NCBI GenBank assembly: GCA_033977085.1
Contig: CP138906.1
Coordinates: forward strand, 1,364,001 to 1,428,000
Source of the DNA: Apirhabdus apintestini
GTDB lineage: Bacteria > Pseudomonadota > Gammaproteobacteria > Enterobacterales > Enterobacteriaceae
Direction: 5' to 3'
Length of the DNA: 64,000 bases
The position numbers and the translations under genes are program-made. This document shows positions 1-11,088 of the stretch, piece after piece. Under the pieces are notes generated by a model, which saw nothing but the letters and a program-made list of their open reading frames with translations, did not search any database and was not told the DNA's origin. The stretch's first letter is position 1, and each line of letters starts with the position of its first letter.

Positions 1-133
1 GGAAGGCCCTGCCTGTATCGACGCCTGCCCGACAAATGCCATTGTCTGCGTCGATCGCGATCGGCTCGAACAATTGAGCCGGGATAAACGCCGGCGCGCG
101 GCGTTGGATAGCGCCCCGACGCTGGCGCTATAA
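1..133 (+). CDS. hydN: HydN, C-terminal end (partial)
   Basis: The window opens inside this gene; frame 2 is open to the TAA at 131-133. The visible peptide contains GPACIDACPTNAI, the last CxxxCP iron-sulfur motif of HydN-type 4Fe-4S ferredoxin-like proteins, followed by the basic tail DKRRRAAL, close to the E. coli HydN end as I remember it. HydN is an electron-transfer protein tied to formate dehydrogenase H and hydrogenase maturation. It lies 123 bp upstream of hypF on the same strand, the hydN-hypF order known in E. coli. Confidence 0.85.
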   Translation, partial: EGPACIDACPTNAIVCVDRDRLEQLSRDKRRRAALDSAPTLAL

Positions 134-256
134 GGCGGCGTTGCTAATGTTTTTCTTGCGGGATGATTGGTGCGAATATGGCGGAAATAACCGCGCTCTG
201 TATTCACGCGCCCAGCCATCGGGTTACGACGCATTTTACTATTGATACGGACTGCT

Positions 257-2481
257 ATGGAACATACGGGCACGCTGCTGCGCGTTCGCGGTAAGGTTCA
301 GGGCGTTGGGTTTCGCCCTGGGTGTGGCAACTGGCGCAGGAGTTGACGCTAAACGGTGACGTCTGTAATGACGGTGAAGGCGTCCTTATTCGTGTCGATA
401 GAGACGCGGCGGCGTTAAAGGCGCGTTTGCTGGCTGAAGTGCCGCCGCTCGCGCGTATTGACGAAATATATGAAGCCCCTGGGGCTGGGCGACGGTGCCG
501 GTGGGGTTTACTATTCGCGCCAGCGCTCACGGGGAAATGGCGACCCAGATAGCGCCGGATGCGGCAACGTGTCCTGAGTGTCTCAGAGAAATGAATGACC
601 CACAGCAGCGGCGCTACCGCTATCCCTTCATTAATTGCACGCACTGCGGGCCGCGCTTCACGATTATTCGCGCTATGCCGTATGACCGCCCGTTGACCTG
701 TATGGCTGCGTTTCCACTCTGTGCGGCGTGCGACGCGGAATATCAAAACCCTGCGGATCGCCGTTTTCACGCTCAGCCTATCGCCTGTCCGCAGTGTGGA
801 CCGCAGTTGAGCTGGCAGCAGGGCGATGAATCCCTTAATAAAGAGGCGGCGCTGCAGGCGGCGATAGCGGCGCTGGCCCGCGGCGAGATTTTGGCCATCA
901 AAGGGTTAGGCGGTTTTCATCTTGCCTGTGATGCCTTGAATGAGCGCGCGGTGAAGCGGCTGCGGCTGCGAAAACAACGTCCGACTAAACCGCTGGCAGT
1001 TATGCTACCTGACAAGGATATTCAATGCTTACCCACCGGGCCAGAACGCTGCTTAATAGCCCGGCAGCGCCTATTGTGTTGGTCAATAAACGATGGCTGT
1101 CGCTCTGTGAAGCAATTGCGCCCGGACTGGTGGAGGTGGGCGTACTGCGGCCGTCAAATCCGCTGCAGCATTTATTGTCGCAGGCACTGGCGCGCCCGCT
1201 GGTGATGACGTCCGGTAATCTGAGCGGCCACCCTCCGGCGCTAAGTAACGCTCAGGCGCAGCAAATGCTTTCCGGGGTTGCCGACGGCTGGCTGGACCAT
1301 GACCGGGATATTGTTCAGCGCATGGATGATTCAGTATTAGGCACCGGCGGAGAGATGTTACGGCGAGCGCGTGGATTCGTCCCTGACAGGCTGTCGCTGC
1401 CGCCGGGATTTGAGCACTCACCGGCGCTGCTTTGCCTGGGGGAGACTTGAAAAATACTTTTTGTCTGGTGCGCGACGGTCAGGCGTTGCTGAGCCAGCAT
1501 TTTGGCAATCTCAGTGAAGAGGCCGTTTTTTCACAGTGGAAACAGGCGCTGGCGCACTGGCAAGACGTTTGGCAGTTTTCTGCGCAGGGGGTAGTGGTTG
1601 ATGCGCACCCTGGCTATCGTACCACGCGGTTTGGTGAAGACCTGCCGTTGCCACTGCATCGCGTTTTACACCATCATGCGCACGCGGCGGCGTGCCTGGT
1701 CGAGCACGGCTGGCCACGTGACGCCGGTGATGTCATCGCTCTGACGCTGGATGGCATCGGCTACGGACAAAGTGGCGAATTATGGGGCGGCGAGTGTTTG
1801 CGCGTAAATTATCGCGCCTGCGAAAAGCTTGGCGGCCTGCCACCGGTTGCGCTGCCCGGTGCAGATGCTGCCGCCAGGGAACCGTGGCGAAATTTGCTGG
1901 CCCAGTGGCTGGCGTTTGTACCGTACTGGCAGACGCTGCCGCAGGCAGCGGTACTAAAGGATCGCTGCTGGCAGCCTCTGGCCAGAGCTATTGCCCGCGG
2001 CGTAAATGCGCCGCGGGCTTCATCTGCCGGGCGACTTTTTGATGCCGTGGCGGCAGCGCTGGGCTGTGCGCCTGACCGCATGAGCTATGAGGGTGAGGCG
2101 GGCTGCCGGCTTGAGGCGCTGGCGCTTAGCGCACCGCCGCCCGATAAACATCCTCTCAGGCTCACGTTACGCTGCGGCGAGCTGGACATGATGGAATTCT
2201 GGGATGGCTGGTTTGGCTGGCAGGCCGGCAATGCCCAGCGCGCATGGGCGTTTCATGATGCGCTGGCGCGAGGCCTGGCGAACTTAGCCGCCAGCCACGC
2301 GCGCCTGCGTAAGATTGAGACCATCGTGTGCGCCGGTGGCGTGATAAATAATCGACTATTACGCGCGCGGCTGCGTTTTTGGCTGCGTGATTTTCATGTG
2401 CTTATGCCGTTCCGGCTGCCCGCTGGCGATGGCGCACTTTCCTCGGGGCAAGCGGCGATCGCCGCTGCGACATTCTCCTAG
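257..2481 (+). CDS. hypF: Carbamoyltransferase HypF, [NiFe]-hydrogenase maturation (reads with several frameshifts)
   Basis: HypF uses carbamoyl phosphate and ATP to make the CN ligands of [NiFe]-hydrogenases in the cytoplasm. All domains are visible in order: an N-terminal acylphosphatase domain (GKVQGVGFRP), two CxxC-x18-CxxC zinc fingers (CPEC...CTHC and CAAC...CPQC), the YrdC-like nucleotide-binding domain (ALQAAIAALARGEI onward), and the Kae1-like domain with its metal-binding HHHAHAAACL. The frame breaks near 318, 500, 1020-1070 and 1438. At 318 restoring one T turns the codons back to RPWVWQLAQ, and at 1438 one G restores LCLGGDLKNTF. These look like sequencing errors, so I annotate one gene. 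ATG at 257 is the first start in the acylphosphatase frame. Downstream is a nickel transporter, which fits hydrogenase maturation. Confidence 0.9.
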
Positions 2482-2499
2482 ATAATAAGAGGCATAGCG

Positions 2500-3515
2500 A
2501 TGCTCATTCTTTTTTCAGCGCCAGCCGCGAGCGGCGTTGCTGATAGTGTTTCTGGTGGTGATGAATTTGGCCGCGTGGGGACTGGCCGTACATCTATTTT
2601 CCGCAAGCTCCACCTTAATGGCCGCCAGCCTGCTGGCCTGGTGCTATGGGCTGCGCCATGCGGTCGACGCGGATCACATTGCAGCTATTGATAATGTGAC
2701 GCGTAAGATGATGCAGCAGGGACTGCGGCCCTGCGGCGTTGGAGCCTGGTTTTCGCTGGGGCATTCTACCATTGTGGTGCTGGCGACAATAGCCATCGCT
2801 GCGACCGCTACCGCGTTTAGTCACCATATGGACTGGTTTCATAAGACCGGTAGCGCTATCGGTACCGCCGTATCCGCCTTCTTTTTACTGGCGATGGCGC
2901 TGGTGAATTTAGTGATTCTGCACGGCGTGTGGCAGTCGTTTAACCATATGAAGCGGGGAGAGCGCGTGATAGCCGATACGCCGCCCGGCGGCGGCATCAT
3001 GAATAGGGTATTTCGCCCGGCGTTTAGGCTGGTGAGCCGCGAGCTGGCATATGTATCTGGTGGGTTTTTTATTCGGGCTAGGCTTTGATACCGCCACTGA
3101 AATTGGCGTGCTGGGTATTTCTGCCGCCAGCGCGTCCAGCGGGATGTCGGTATGGTCTATTTTGGTATTTCCACTGCTGTTTACCAGCGGTATGGCGCTG
3201 GTCGATACGCTTGATAATTTGATTATGGTCGGTGCCTATGGATGGGCGTTCAGTAAGCCGCAGCGTAAGCTTTATTACAATATGACGATTACCGGATCTT
3301 CTGTGATCGTGGCATTGGTTATCGGTGGACTGGAAGCACTCGGCCTGATGATGGATAAATTCAAATTGCAGGGCGGTATATGGCGCATCGTTGCAGCGTT
3401 AAATGACCGCCTTGGCAACGCGGGTTTTTTGGTGGTGGGGTTATTTCTGGCGTGCTGGCTAATTTCTTTTATTAACTACCGGCGTAAAGCGTATGACGCA
3501 TTAACCGTGCGTTAA
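2500..3515 (+). CDS. NiCoT-family nickel/cobalt permease (reads with two frameshifts)
   Basis: A polytopic inner-membrane permease for Ni2+/Co2+ of the HoxN/NixA/NiCoT family. The signature RHAVDADHIAAIDN (HX4DH motif of transmembrane segment 2) is present, as are the later family motifs LGHST and LGFDTATEIGVL, and hydrophobic segments run to the end. The likely start is ATG 2500, preceded by AAGAGG; one missing T in the T-run near 2511 would join it to LLIVFLVVMNLAAWGLA. A second break lies near 3045-3070. The gene sits 18 bp after hypF and before fdhF, so the probable job is nickel supply for the hydrogenase of the formate-hydrogenlyase system. Substrate preference (Ni versus Co) cannot be told from sequence. 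Confidence 0.85.
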
Positions 3516-3625
3516 TGACCGACGTCATTCATGAGACCCGTTCGTCACGTCATTTATGTCGAGAGAGAAGACATTCAATACCGGATATGCCTTATAAGCC
3601 GCCTTCTGTCTGTCATGTTATGAAA

Positions 3626-3641
3626 TGGCATACTTTGTGCA
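3626..3641 (+). promoter_or_regulatory. Sigma-54 promoter of fdhF
   Basis: The sequence TGGCATACTTTGTGCA has the sigma-54 GG/GC doublets at 3627-3628 and 3639-3640 separated by exactly 10 bases. The transcription start would fall near 3652, about 40 bp before the fdhF ATG. In E. coli fdhF is known to be sigma-54 and FhlA dependent. I see no convincing FhlA enhancer, although the stretch 3515-3580 is the natural place for it. Confidence 0.75.
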
Positions 3642-3690
3642 TTATCCCGTTATGTATTGAGTTTTGGGCTATCAACGGGAGTTTGTACGG

Positions 3691-5833
3691 ATGAAGAAAG
3701 TCGTCACTGTTTGCCCCTACTGCGCATCGGGTTGCAAAATCAATCTGGTGGTGGATAACGGAAAAGTTATCCGTGCCGAAGCGGCACAGGGGAAAACTAA
3801 TCAGGGCGAGCTGTGCCTGAAGGGGTATTACGGCTGGGATTTTATTAATGATACGCAAATACTGACGCCGCGTTTAAAGTCCCCAATGATTCGTCGCGAA
3901 CGCGGTGGCAGGCTGGAGGCCGTTTCCTGGGATGAGGCGCTGGGCTATGTGGTAGACCGATTGAGCGCGATTAAAGCGCAATACGGGCCAGATGCCATTA
4001 TGACGACTGGCTCCTCGCGCGGTACCGGCAATGAAACTAATTATATTATGCAAAAATTTGCGCGCGCGGTGGTAGGTACCAATAACGTCGACTGCTGCGC
4101 ACGCGTCTGTCACGGCCCCTCGGTTGCAGGTCTGCACCAGTCGGTTGGAAATGGCGCTATGAGTAATTCGATTGTCGGCATTGAGAATGCCGATCTGATT
4201 TTTATTTTTGGCTATAACCCGGCGGATTCGCACCCGATTGTGGCGAATCGCGTGATTAAAGCGAAGCAAAAAGGGGCGAAAATTATCGTCTGCGATCCGC
4301 GCAAGATTGAAACCGCGCGTATTGCTGATATGCATTTGGCGCTTAACAATGGCTCAAATATTGCGCTGCTAAACGCGCTGGGTTACGTCATTCTTGAAGA
4401 AGGGCTATACGATCGCGCCTTTGTGGCGGCGCGTACCGAGGGGTTTGAAGAATACCGTAAGATTGTTACAGGTTATCCCCCGGAGGCGGTGGAAGAGGTT
4501 ACCGGCGTTAGCGCGCAGGAAATTCGCCAGGCGGCGCGTATGTATGCGCAGGCCAAAAGTGCGGCAATCCTGTGGGGAATGGGCGTTACGCAATTTTACC
4601 AGGGGTGGAAACCGTACGGTCGCTGACAAGCCTGGCGCTACTAACCGGCAATTTAGGCAAGCCCAGTGCGGGGGTTAACCCGGTACGCGGTCAGAATAAT
4701 GTGCAGGGCGCCTGCGATATGGGCGCGCTGCCGGATACTTATCCGGGCTATCAATATGTCTCGGTTCCTGAGCATCGGGAAAAGTTCGCGCAGGCCTGGG
4801 GCGTCGATTCACTGCCTGAGCATCCCGGTTACCGCATCAGTGAATTGCCTCACCGCGTAGAGCATGGCGAAGTGCGCGCTGCCTATATTATGGGTGAGGA
4901 CCCGCTGCAAACTGACGCGGAGCTTTCTGCAGTGCGGCAGGCATTTGACGCGCTGGAACTGGTTATCGTGCAGGATATTTTTATGACGAAAACCGCAGCG
5001 GTCGCCGATGTGATTTTGCCTTCTACGTCCTGGGGCGAGCACGAAGGGGTTTATACCGCGGCAGATAGGGGGTTCCAGCGCTTTTTTAAAGCAGTTGAAC
5101 CTCGCTGGGATCTGAAAACTGACTGGCAGATTATCAGCGAAATTGCGAGCCGCATGGGGTATCCGATGCAATATACCTGCACCCAAGAGATTTGGGATGA
5201 GCTGCGCGGATTGTGCCCGGATTTTTACGGCGCTACTTATGAAAAAATGGGGGAACTTGGCTATATCCAGTGGCCCTGCTGCGATACTCAGGAGAGCGAC
5301 CAGGGACGGACTATCTATTTGAAGAGCGCTTTTCAACGCCAAACGGGCTGGGGCAGTTTTTACCTGCGACTGGGCGCCGCCGCTGGACAGGCTTACGCAG
5401 GAGTACCCGATGGTGCTTTCAACCGTGCGTGAGGTGGGGCATTACTCCTGTCGCTCTATGACCGGGAATTGCGCCGCGCTGGCCGCACTGGCCGACGAGC
5501 CAGGCTATGCGCAGATAAACGCGCAGGATGCGCGTCGGCTGGGGATTGAGGATGAAGCTCTGGTGTGGGTATGCTCACGCAAGGGAAAGTTATTACCCGC
5601 GCACAGGTGAGCGATCGTCCTAACCAGGGGCCGTGTATATGACGTATCAGTGGTGGATTGGCGCCTGTAATGAGCTGGTGGCTGAGAATCTCAGTCCCAT
5701 CACAAAAACGCCGGAGTTTAAATATTGCGCTGTGCGTGTAGAACCTATCGTCGATCAGCGTGCGGCAGAGCAGTTTGTAATTGATGAATATCACAAACTA
5801 AAGACCCGGCTACGTGAGAGCGCGCGCGGTTAG
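3691..5833 (+). CDS. fdhF: Formate dehydrogenase H, cysteine variant (reads with five frameshifts)
   Basis: Catalytic subunit of the formate-hydrogenlyase complex; oxidises formate to CO2 using a bis-MGD molybdenum cofactor and one 4Fe-4S cluster. The cluster cysteines C8, C11, C15 and C42 are present. Codon 140, TGT at 4108-4110, encodes Cys in CCARVCHGPSVAG where E. coli has the UGA-encoded selenocysteine; the neighbouring His141 is kept. The reading frame breaks near 4603, 5307, 5359, 5586 and 5628. Each is repaired by restoring one base, mostly in a homopolymer, and the repaired gene is 2148 nt, giving 715 residues, the E. coli length. The C-terminal 4-helix/barrel part ends KLKTRLRESARG. 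Start ATG 3691 matches MKKVVTVCPYC of the family. It is preceded by a sigma-54 promoter and followed by a hairpin. Confidence 0.93.
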
Positions 5834-5847
5834 TCAGGCTTTGACGA

Positions 5848-5879
5848 TTATCACCCCGGAGCCAGCTCCGGGGTGATAA
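5848..5879 (+). terminator. Hairpin after fdhF
   Basis: A perfect 14-bp inverted repeat (TTATCACCCCGGAG and its complement) with a 4-base loop lies 15 bp after the fdhF stop. There is only a short A/T tail and no strong T-run, so it may act as a terminator or as a 3' stabiliser. Confidence 0.65.
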
Positions 5880-6476
5880 AAGGGCACTACAGATTTGCTG
5901 GATGTGTCTGGGCAGGGTTAGTTAATTCACTTACCGTAGCGGGCGGCCGCTAAGAGGTGTGACCGGCGGAGCGATATATTTATCGTTTCATGACTGTTTT
6001 TTGTACTAAGCACCATCCCTGCCCGCCTGTGGCATAGAGTAAAAAGAGAAAAATAACGCTCGATTTTCATTATTTCCCTTCATTTTACTTGCATGCATAT
6101 CTTTGTGATTTATGCATGTGTCTAACATAGACCGCACCATATATCTTTTTATAGGTTTGGCGACCTTTTTTATCCTTATCTGCGCTCATTTTTTCTTAGG
6201 GTGCGGGCTTCCTGAGACCTCACCGTGTATCTTACAGGCTTCGTCTGATACGGAAAAATCAGAGTCATGACGGTTGATGAGCTAGGATTAACCCCGTTTG
6301 ATTTGTCATTTTGTGCTATTTTTTGAGTCAAAGATGTGATGAATAATCTGGTTTTTAACTGAAAAAGTTCCCTGGTGATTCTTATAAACATCGTAATATT
6401 ACTCATAACATAAGCTATATCAGGTTATAAAATAGACAGATGTAATGTGTTTGTGTGTATAAAAATCGTTAAAAAG
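5880..6476. other. Intergenic, no gene seen
   Basis: About 600 bp of AT-rich sequence between the fdhF hairpin and the first IS21-family copy. No open frame with family resemblance was found on either strand. The five bases before the element (AAAAG, 6472-6476) are one half of its target duplication. Confidence 0.6.
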
Positions 6477-6544
6477 TGTCAACAACGGGTAAAAAGTGAT
6501 CCACTTACCGTCACCACCAACGGTCTAATATTGATCCACCTTGC

Positions 6545-7322
6545 TTACTCAGGATTAGCTTCCGCTATAACCCCGGCCTTTCGTTTCTGCTTCAGTCGAT
6601 AGCTCTCTCCTTTTATCTGGACTACGTGTGAGTGATGTAAGATCCGGTCCAGCATTGCCGATGTCAGGGCTGCATCACCCGCGAACGTCTGGTCCCACTG
6701 CCCGAACGGCAGGTTAGAGGTCAGGATCATCGCGCTCTTTTCGTAACGTTTGGCAATGACCTGGAAGAACAGCTTTGCCTCTTCCTGGCTGAACGGCAGA
6801 TAGCCTATTTCGTCGATGATGAGCAGTTTGGGGGCCATGACACCGCGATTGAGTGTCGTTTTGTAACGCCCCTGACGCTGGGAAGTCGACAGCTGTAACA
6901 GCAGGTCCGCTGCTGTTGTGAAGCGAACCTTGATGCCCGCCCGTACTGCCTCGTAGCCCATGGCTATCGCCAGATGTGTTTTCCCCACGCCCGAGGGGCC
7001 CAGCAACACGATGTTTTCGTTACGTTCGATGAAGCTCAGGGAACGCAGCGACTGGATTTGCTTCTGAGGTGCGCCGGTGGCGAAGGTGAAGTCGTATTCC
7101 TCGAACGTCTTCACCGCCGGGAAGGCTGCCATCCGCGTGTACATCGCCTGTTTACGCTGATGCCGGGCCAGTTTCTCCTCATGTAGCAGGTGCTCCAGGA
7201 AGTCCATATAGCTCCATTCCTGATCCACTGCCTGTTGCGACAGTGCCGGCGCCGCGCCGATAAGGCTGTCCAGCTGGGCTGTTCAGCAAGCACCATCAGC
7301 CGTTGATGTTGTAGTTCGACCA

Positions 7323-7326
<4 letters not shown>
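6545..7326 (-). CDS. istB: IstB helper ATPase, copy 1 (one frameshift)
   Basis: AAA+ ATPase that assists the IstA transposase in target choice. Walker A GPSGVGKTH and Walker B LLIIDEIGYLP are present, with the DnaC/IstB-like ending MILTSNLPFGQWDQTF. One base is missing near 7278 compared with the other two copies (CTGGGCTG here, CTGGAGCTG there), which splits the N-terminal 20-30 residues from the rest. Start taken by analogy to copy 3 (MMVELQHQRLMVL). Confidence 0.88.
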
Positions 7327-8345
<1,019 letters not shown>

Positions 8346-8430
8346 AAGCTCCCCTGTATTCAGAGGAGCAGATTAACCCTGGATCAGTTTTCAACCGCTG
8401 GGGTGGATCAGTTTTGCACCGTTGGTAACA

Positions 8431-9401
8431 AAAAGCAGTTGGCGTAACGGATTTGCTGTAAAAAAGTGTCAATGAAGATAAGCAATTACTTGGGCCTTAT
8501 CCTTTTTAGCTTTGTGGTTTTACTGTAAGGCCGCCTAAAACGATAGAGGATGGATTTATCTCATTTAAAGCCGAATTGTATGTCGAAATAAGAAACATCT
8601 TTTGGCGGCGTAGACTTTTCAGCGAGCCAGAACAAATTGAGGGAAAAATCTTAGTTTACACGATGTTCACAAGCAATCGCGGTGACAATGAACTTATCTA
8701 AGAAACTGTCTAAGTATTTACTGGTTAAATTAAGTAGGAATTTTCGTTTTGTAAAAGGATGGGTGTTACATTTTAATTTATATGGTGTGTGGTTGTGTGA
8801 AAAATCCTAAGATGTAATTTATATAGGAATAATCCATATGCAAGGGAATATCTTTTTTAGTCGCCATTTTTGATAAACCAAAATTTCCGGCGCCGTGCGA
8901 TTAATTCTTTTGCCTTGCTTCACTGCATCAACAGGGTTCTATCTGCGTTTTGTCTACGTTAAGTAAAGATGACTTGTTTTTTATAGAGAAACGGCGATAA
9001 GAAAGGATTGTTATAGATCTTAACATGCTTAAACGTGTGAAACAGATCGGTAACATCGATAGAATACAAACCAATGATAGATTTTAACTATTGCGCAAGG
9101 CGCGTTTAAACGGTAAAAACATCTTTTAAGAATTAGGAAAGTGATTAAGAATTAGGACATTCGCAAACAGGGATATCTGGTTGTGTATTAAGGAATATGT
9201 ATGTCAAATACCAGTAATCGTATTGATATCCTCTTATTCTACTATGTTCTAATTAATTGATTCTTAATTATACTAATTACTTGAAGTGTATTTAATTAAT
9301 CCTGGAATGAATTATTAATTTTAAAAACTAAGCTGTTATTTCTATAAGATTATCTATCTGAAGCATAGAGATGGAGCATGCTGAAATACAGGGGAATTGT
9401 A
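8431..9401. other. Long AT-rich leader before the first fimbrial cluster
   Basis: Roughly 970 bp, much more AT-rich than the genes on either side, with no credible gene on either strand. It ends at the start of the LuxR-type regulator. Such long AT-rich leaders before fimbrial operons often hold the promoter and silencer (H-NS) sites; that reading is inference. The first five bases (AAAAG) are the right target duplication of IS copy 1. Confidence 0.5.
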
Positions 9402-10088
9402 ATGGAATACGCAACCAATATATCAAATTCTTTAAATATTTTTGGTGAAGATGCGCTGTTTGCAATCGGCGTTACTGAAGTATTTAATGAGATTATGCAG
9501 GAATTTTCATGCCAGGAAAGAGAAACAGATCTGTTTCCTGATATATGGGTATTTACCGGTAACACGCTTGTCGATATTGCTCTTTTTATCCAAAATCGCT
9601 CAGTATATAAGCCCTGCGTGATTTTCGGTTCAGATGTACACCAGCGTATTTTCTCTGATGTACCGGGGTTTAATCAAAACTTTATTATCAATGCCTCTTT
9701 ACCCGTCACGGTAATTAAGGAAAAGCTTCGGCTTGTCATTGAGGAACTCTATTCCGGGAAGGACGATTATAGTTCTTCTGTCCACCAAATACGTAAGCGT
9801 AATTTACCATTATCAGTTAAAGGCACTTTAGGATTGTTACTGGCGGGTTTTTCTCCACGTGAAATTGCAAAAATTAACCATGTTAGTGTGAAAGTGGTTA
9901 GCAATTATAAACGCGTGGCAATGAAGAACTTTAACGTTAAAAGTACCCAAGAACTGGTAATGAAATCATGGCTATTAGGATTCAATTTATCTTCGGTTCC
10001 GGGCGATGTTACACACAGCCGCGGGCGAGTAAATCCTAATAAATGGCTGAGATTCGCTTTGTTTTGTGCCGATTTCCCTCAAGTATAA
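9402..10088 (+). CDS. LuxR-type regulator at the head of a fimbrial cluster
   Basis: A 228-residue protein. The C-terminal third looks like a LuxR/NarL DNA-binding domain: LLLAGFSPREIAKINHVSVKVVSNYKRVAMKNF has the helix-turn-helix spacing of the family. The first 130 residues do not look like a receiver domain (no clear phospho-Asp set) and I do not recognise them. I chose ATG 9402 because AGGGGA lies 6 bases ahead; an upstream in-frame ATG at 9378 has its GGAG too close. It is 16 bp upstream of the chaperone gene, so it probably controls the fimbrial operon. Resembles EcpR/FimZ-type fimbrial regulators in role, not clearly in sequence. Confidence 0.75.
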   Translation: MEYATNISNSLNIFGEDALFAIGVTEVFNEIMQEFSCQERETDLFPDIWVFTGNTLVDIALFIQNRSVYKPCVIFGSDVHQRIFSDVPGFNQNFIINASLPVTVIKEKLRLVIEELYSGKDDYSSSVHQIRKRNLPLSVKGTLGLLLAGFSPREIAKINHVSVKVVSNYKRVAMKNFNVKSTQELVMKSWLLGFNLSSVPGDVTHSRGRVNPNKWLRFALFCADFPQV

Positions 10089-10104
10089 AGTTTGGGTACT
10101 AACT

Positions 10105-10811
10105 ATGTTATCTATAAAGAAATTTTCTTATTCCCTGTTAGGCGGGGTATGTCTGTCTTCACTTTCTCTTTTTCTGCGGGTGTTAGTGCGTCCGGAATGG
10201 TGCCAGAAACATCTGTAGTAATTGTAGAAGCGTCGGAAGGCGAAGCGTCTATGAATATCACGAATACCGATCCCCAGCCGCTGCTGCTGGTTACCAGTAT
10301 TAAGGATCTTCCTGGCGATACTGAAAAATTATTATTGGTAACACCGCCGGCGATTCGCGTTGATGGCGGAAAAACGCAAAAGGTCCGCTTCATTCTGGCG
10401 TCTAAAACTCCGCTTAAAACTGAACGGCTGCGTCGCGTAACCTTCAACGGTGTACCGCCGCAAAATAAAGATAAAAATCAGGTGCGAATGAGCATCAGCC
10501 AAAATTTACCCGTGATTATTCGTCCAGCAGGCCTGGCGCGCGATGAGGCTCCCTGGAAACGCTTAAAGTGGGAATTAAAAGGTGACACGATGACCGTAAC
10601 TAATTCGTCGCCTTATGTAGTTCGTCTGGCGCAGTCAGTGCAAACGCTGCCGGATAATACCCACTGGATCCTGGCCCAATCGTATGTTCTGCCCGGTGAG
10701 CATTTAACGCTGACTAAGCAGGGAAATAAAAGTGTTTCAGGTGCAACTCAGGTGCGTATCTCTCCCGCAACAACATGGGGTTTTTCAGTAGATACCGGGA
10801 TGCTCCGCTAA
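10105..10811 (+). CDS. PapD-like periplasmic fimbrial chaperone (one frameshift)
   Basis: Starts MLSIKKFSYSLLGGVCLSSL, a signal peptide, at ATG 10105. The mature part has chaperone hallmarks: VVIVEASEGEASMNITNTD, PPAIRVDGGKTQKVRFI, and the conserved FNGVPP/ KNQVRMSISQNLPVIIRPAGL segment that binds pilin subunits. One T is missing in the run near 10165-10170, which separates the signal peptide from the mature protein; restoring it gives SLFSAGVSASG. It follows the regulator by 16 bp and precedes the usher. Its role is to cap and stabilise pilin subunits in the periplasm. Confidence 0.85.
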
Positions 10812-11088
10812 ATAAATAATCACAGCCTCGCGGTTTATTCGCAGCAATGGAATAGCGCGGCGCATAAACCTGATTCGATCGGAGGCAAGGGATGTTTGTC
10901 CTAATAGCAAAGGATTGTCATATGAAACATTTTTCTCTTATTTCTTTCAGATTGAGCGCATTACGAGAAAATTATTATTGTGTGCGTTTATCCCGGCATT
11001 TCCCCGACTCTCTTTCGGAATGACATTCTGCGTTATCGCTTATTATTCGGGATATTCCCGACAGTACTGATGTTCTCGGGAGATCGGC

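Noticed and set aside
4621..4625. TGA in the first fdhF segment as an in-frame selenocysteine codon.
   Set aside because: The TGA at 4624 arises only from the lost G near 4603; in the repaired frame it is not a codon, and the Sec position is codon 140, which is TGT.
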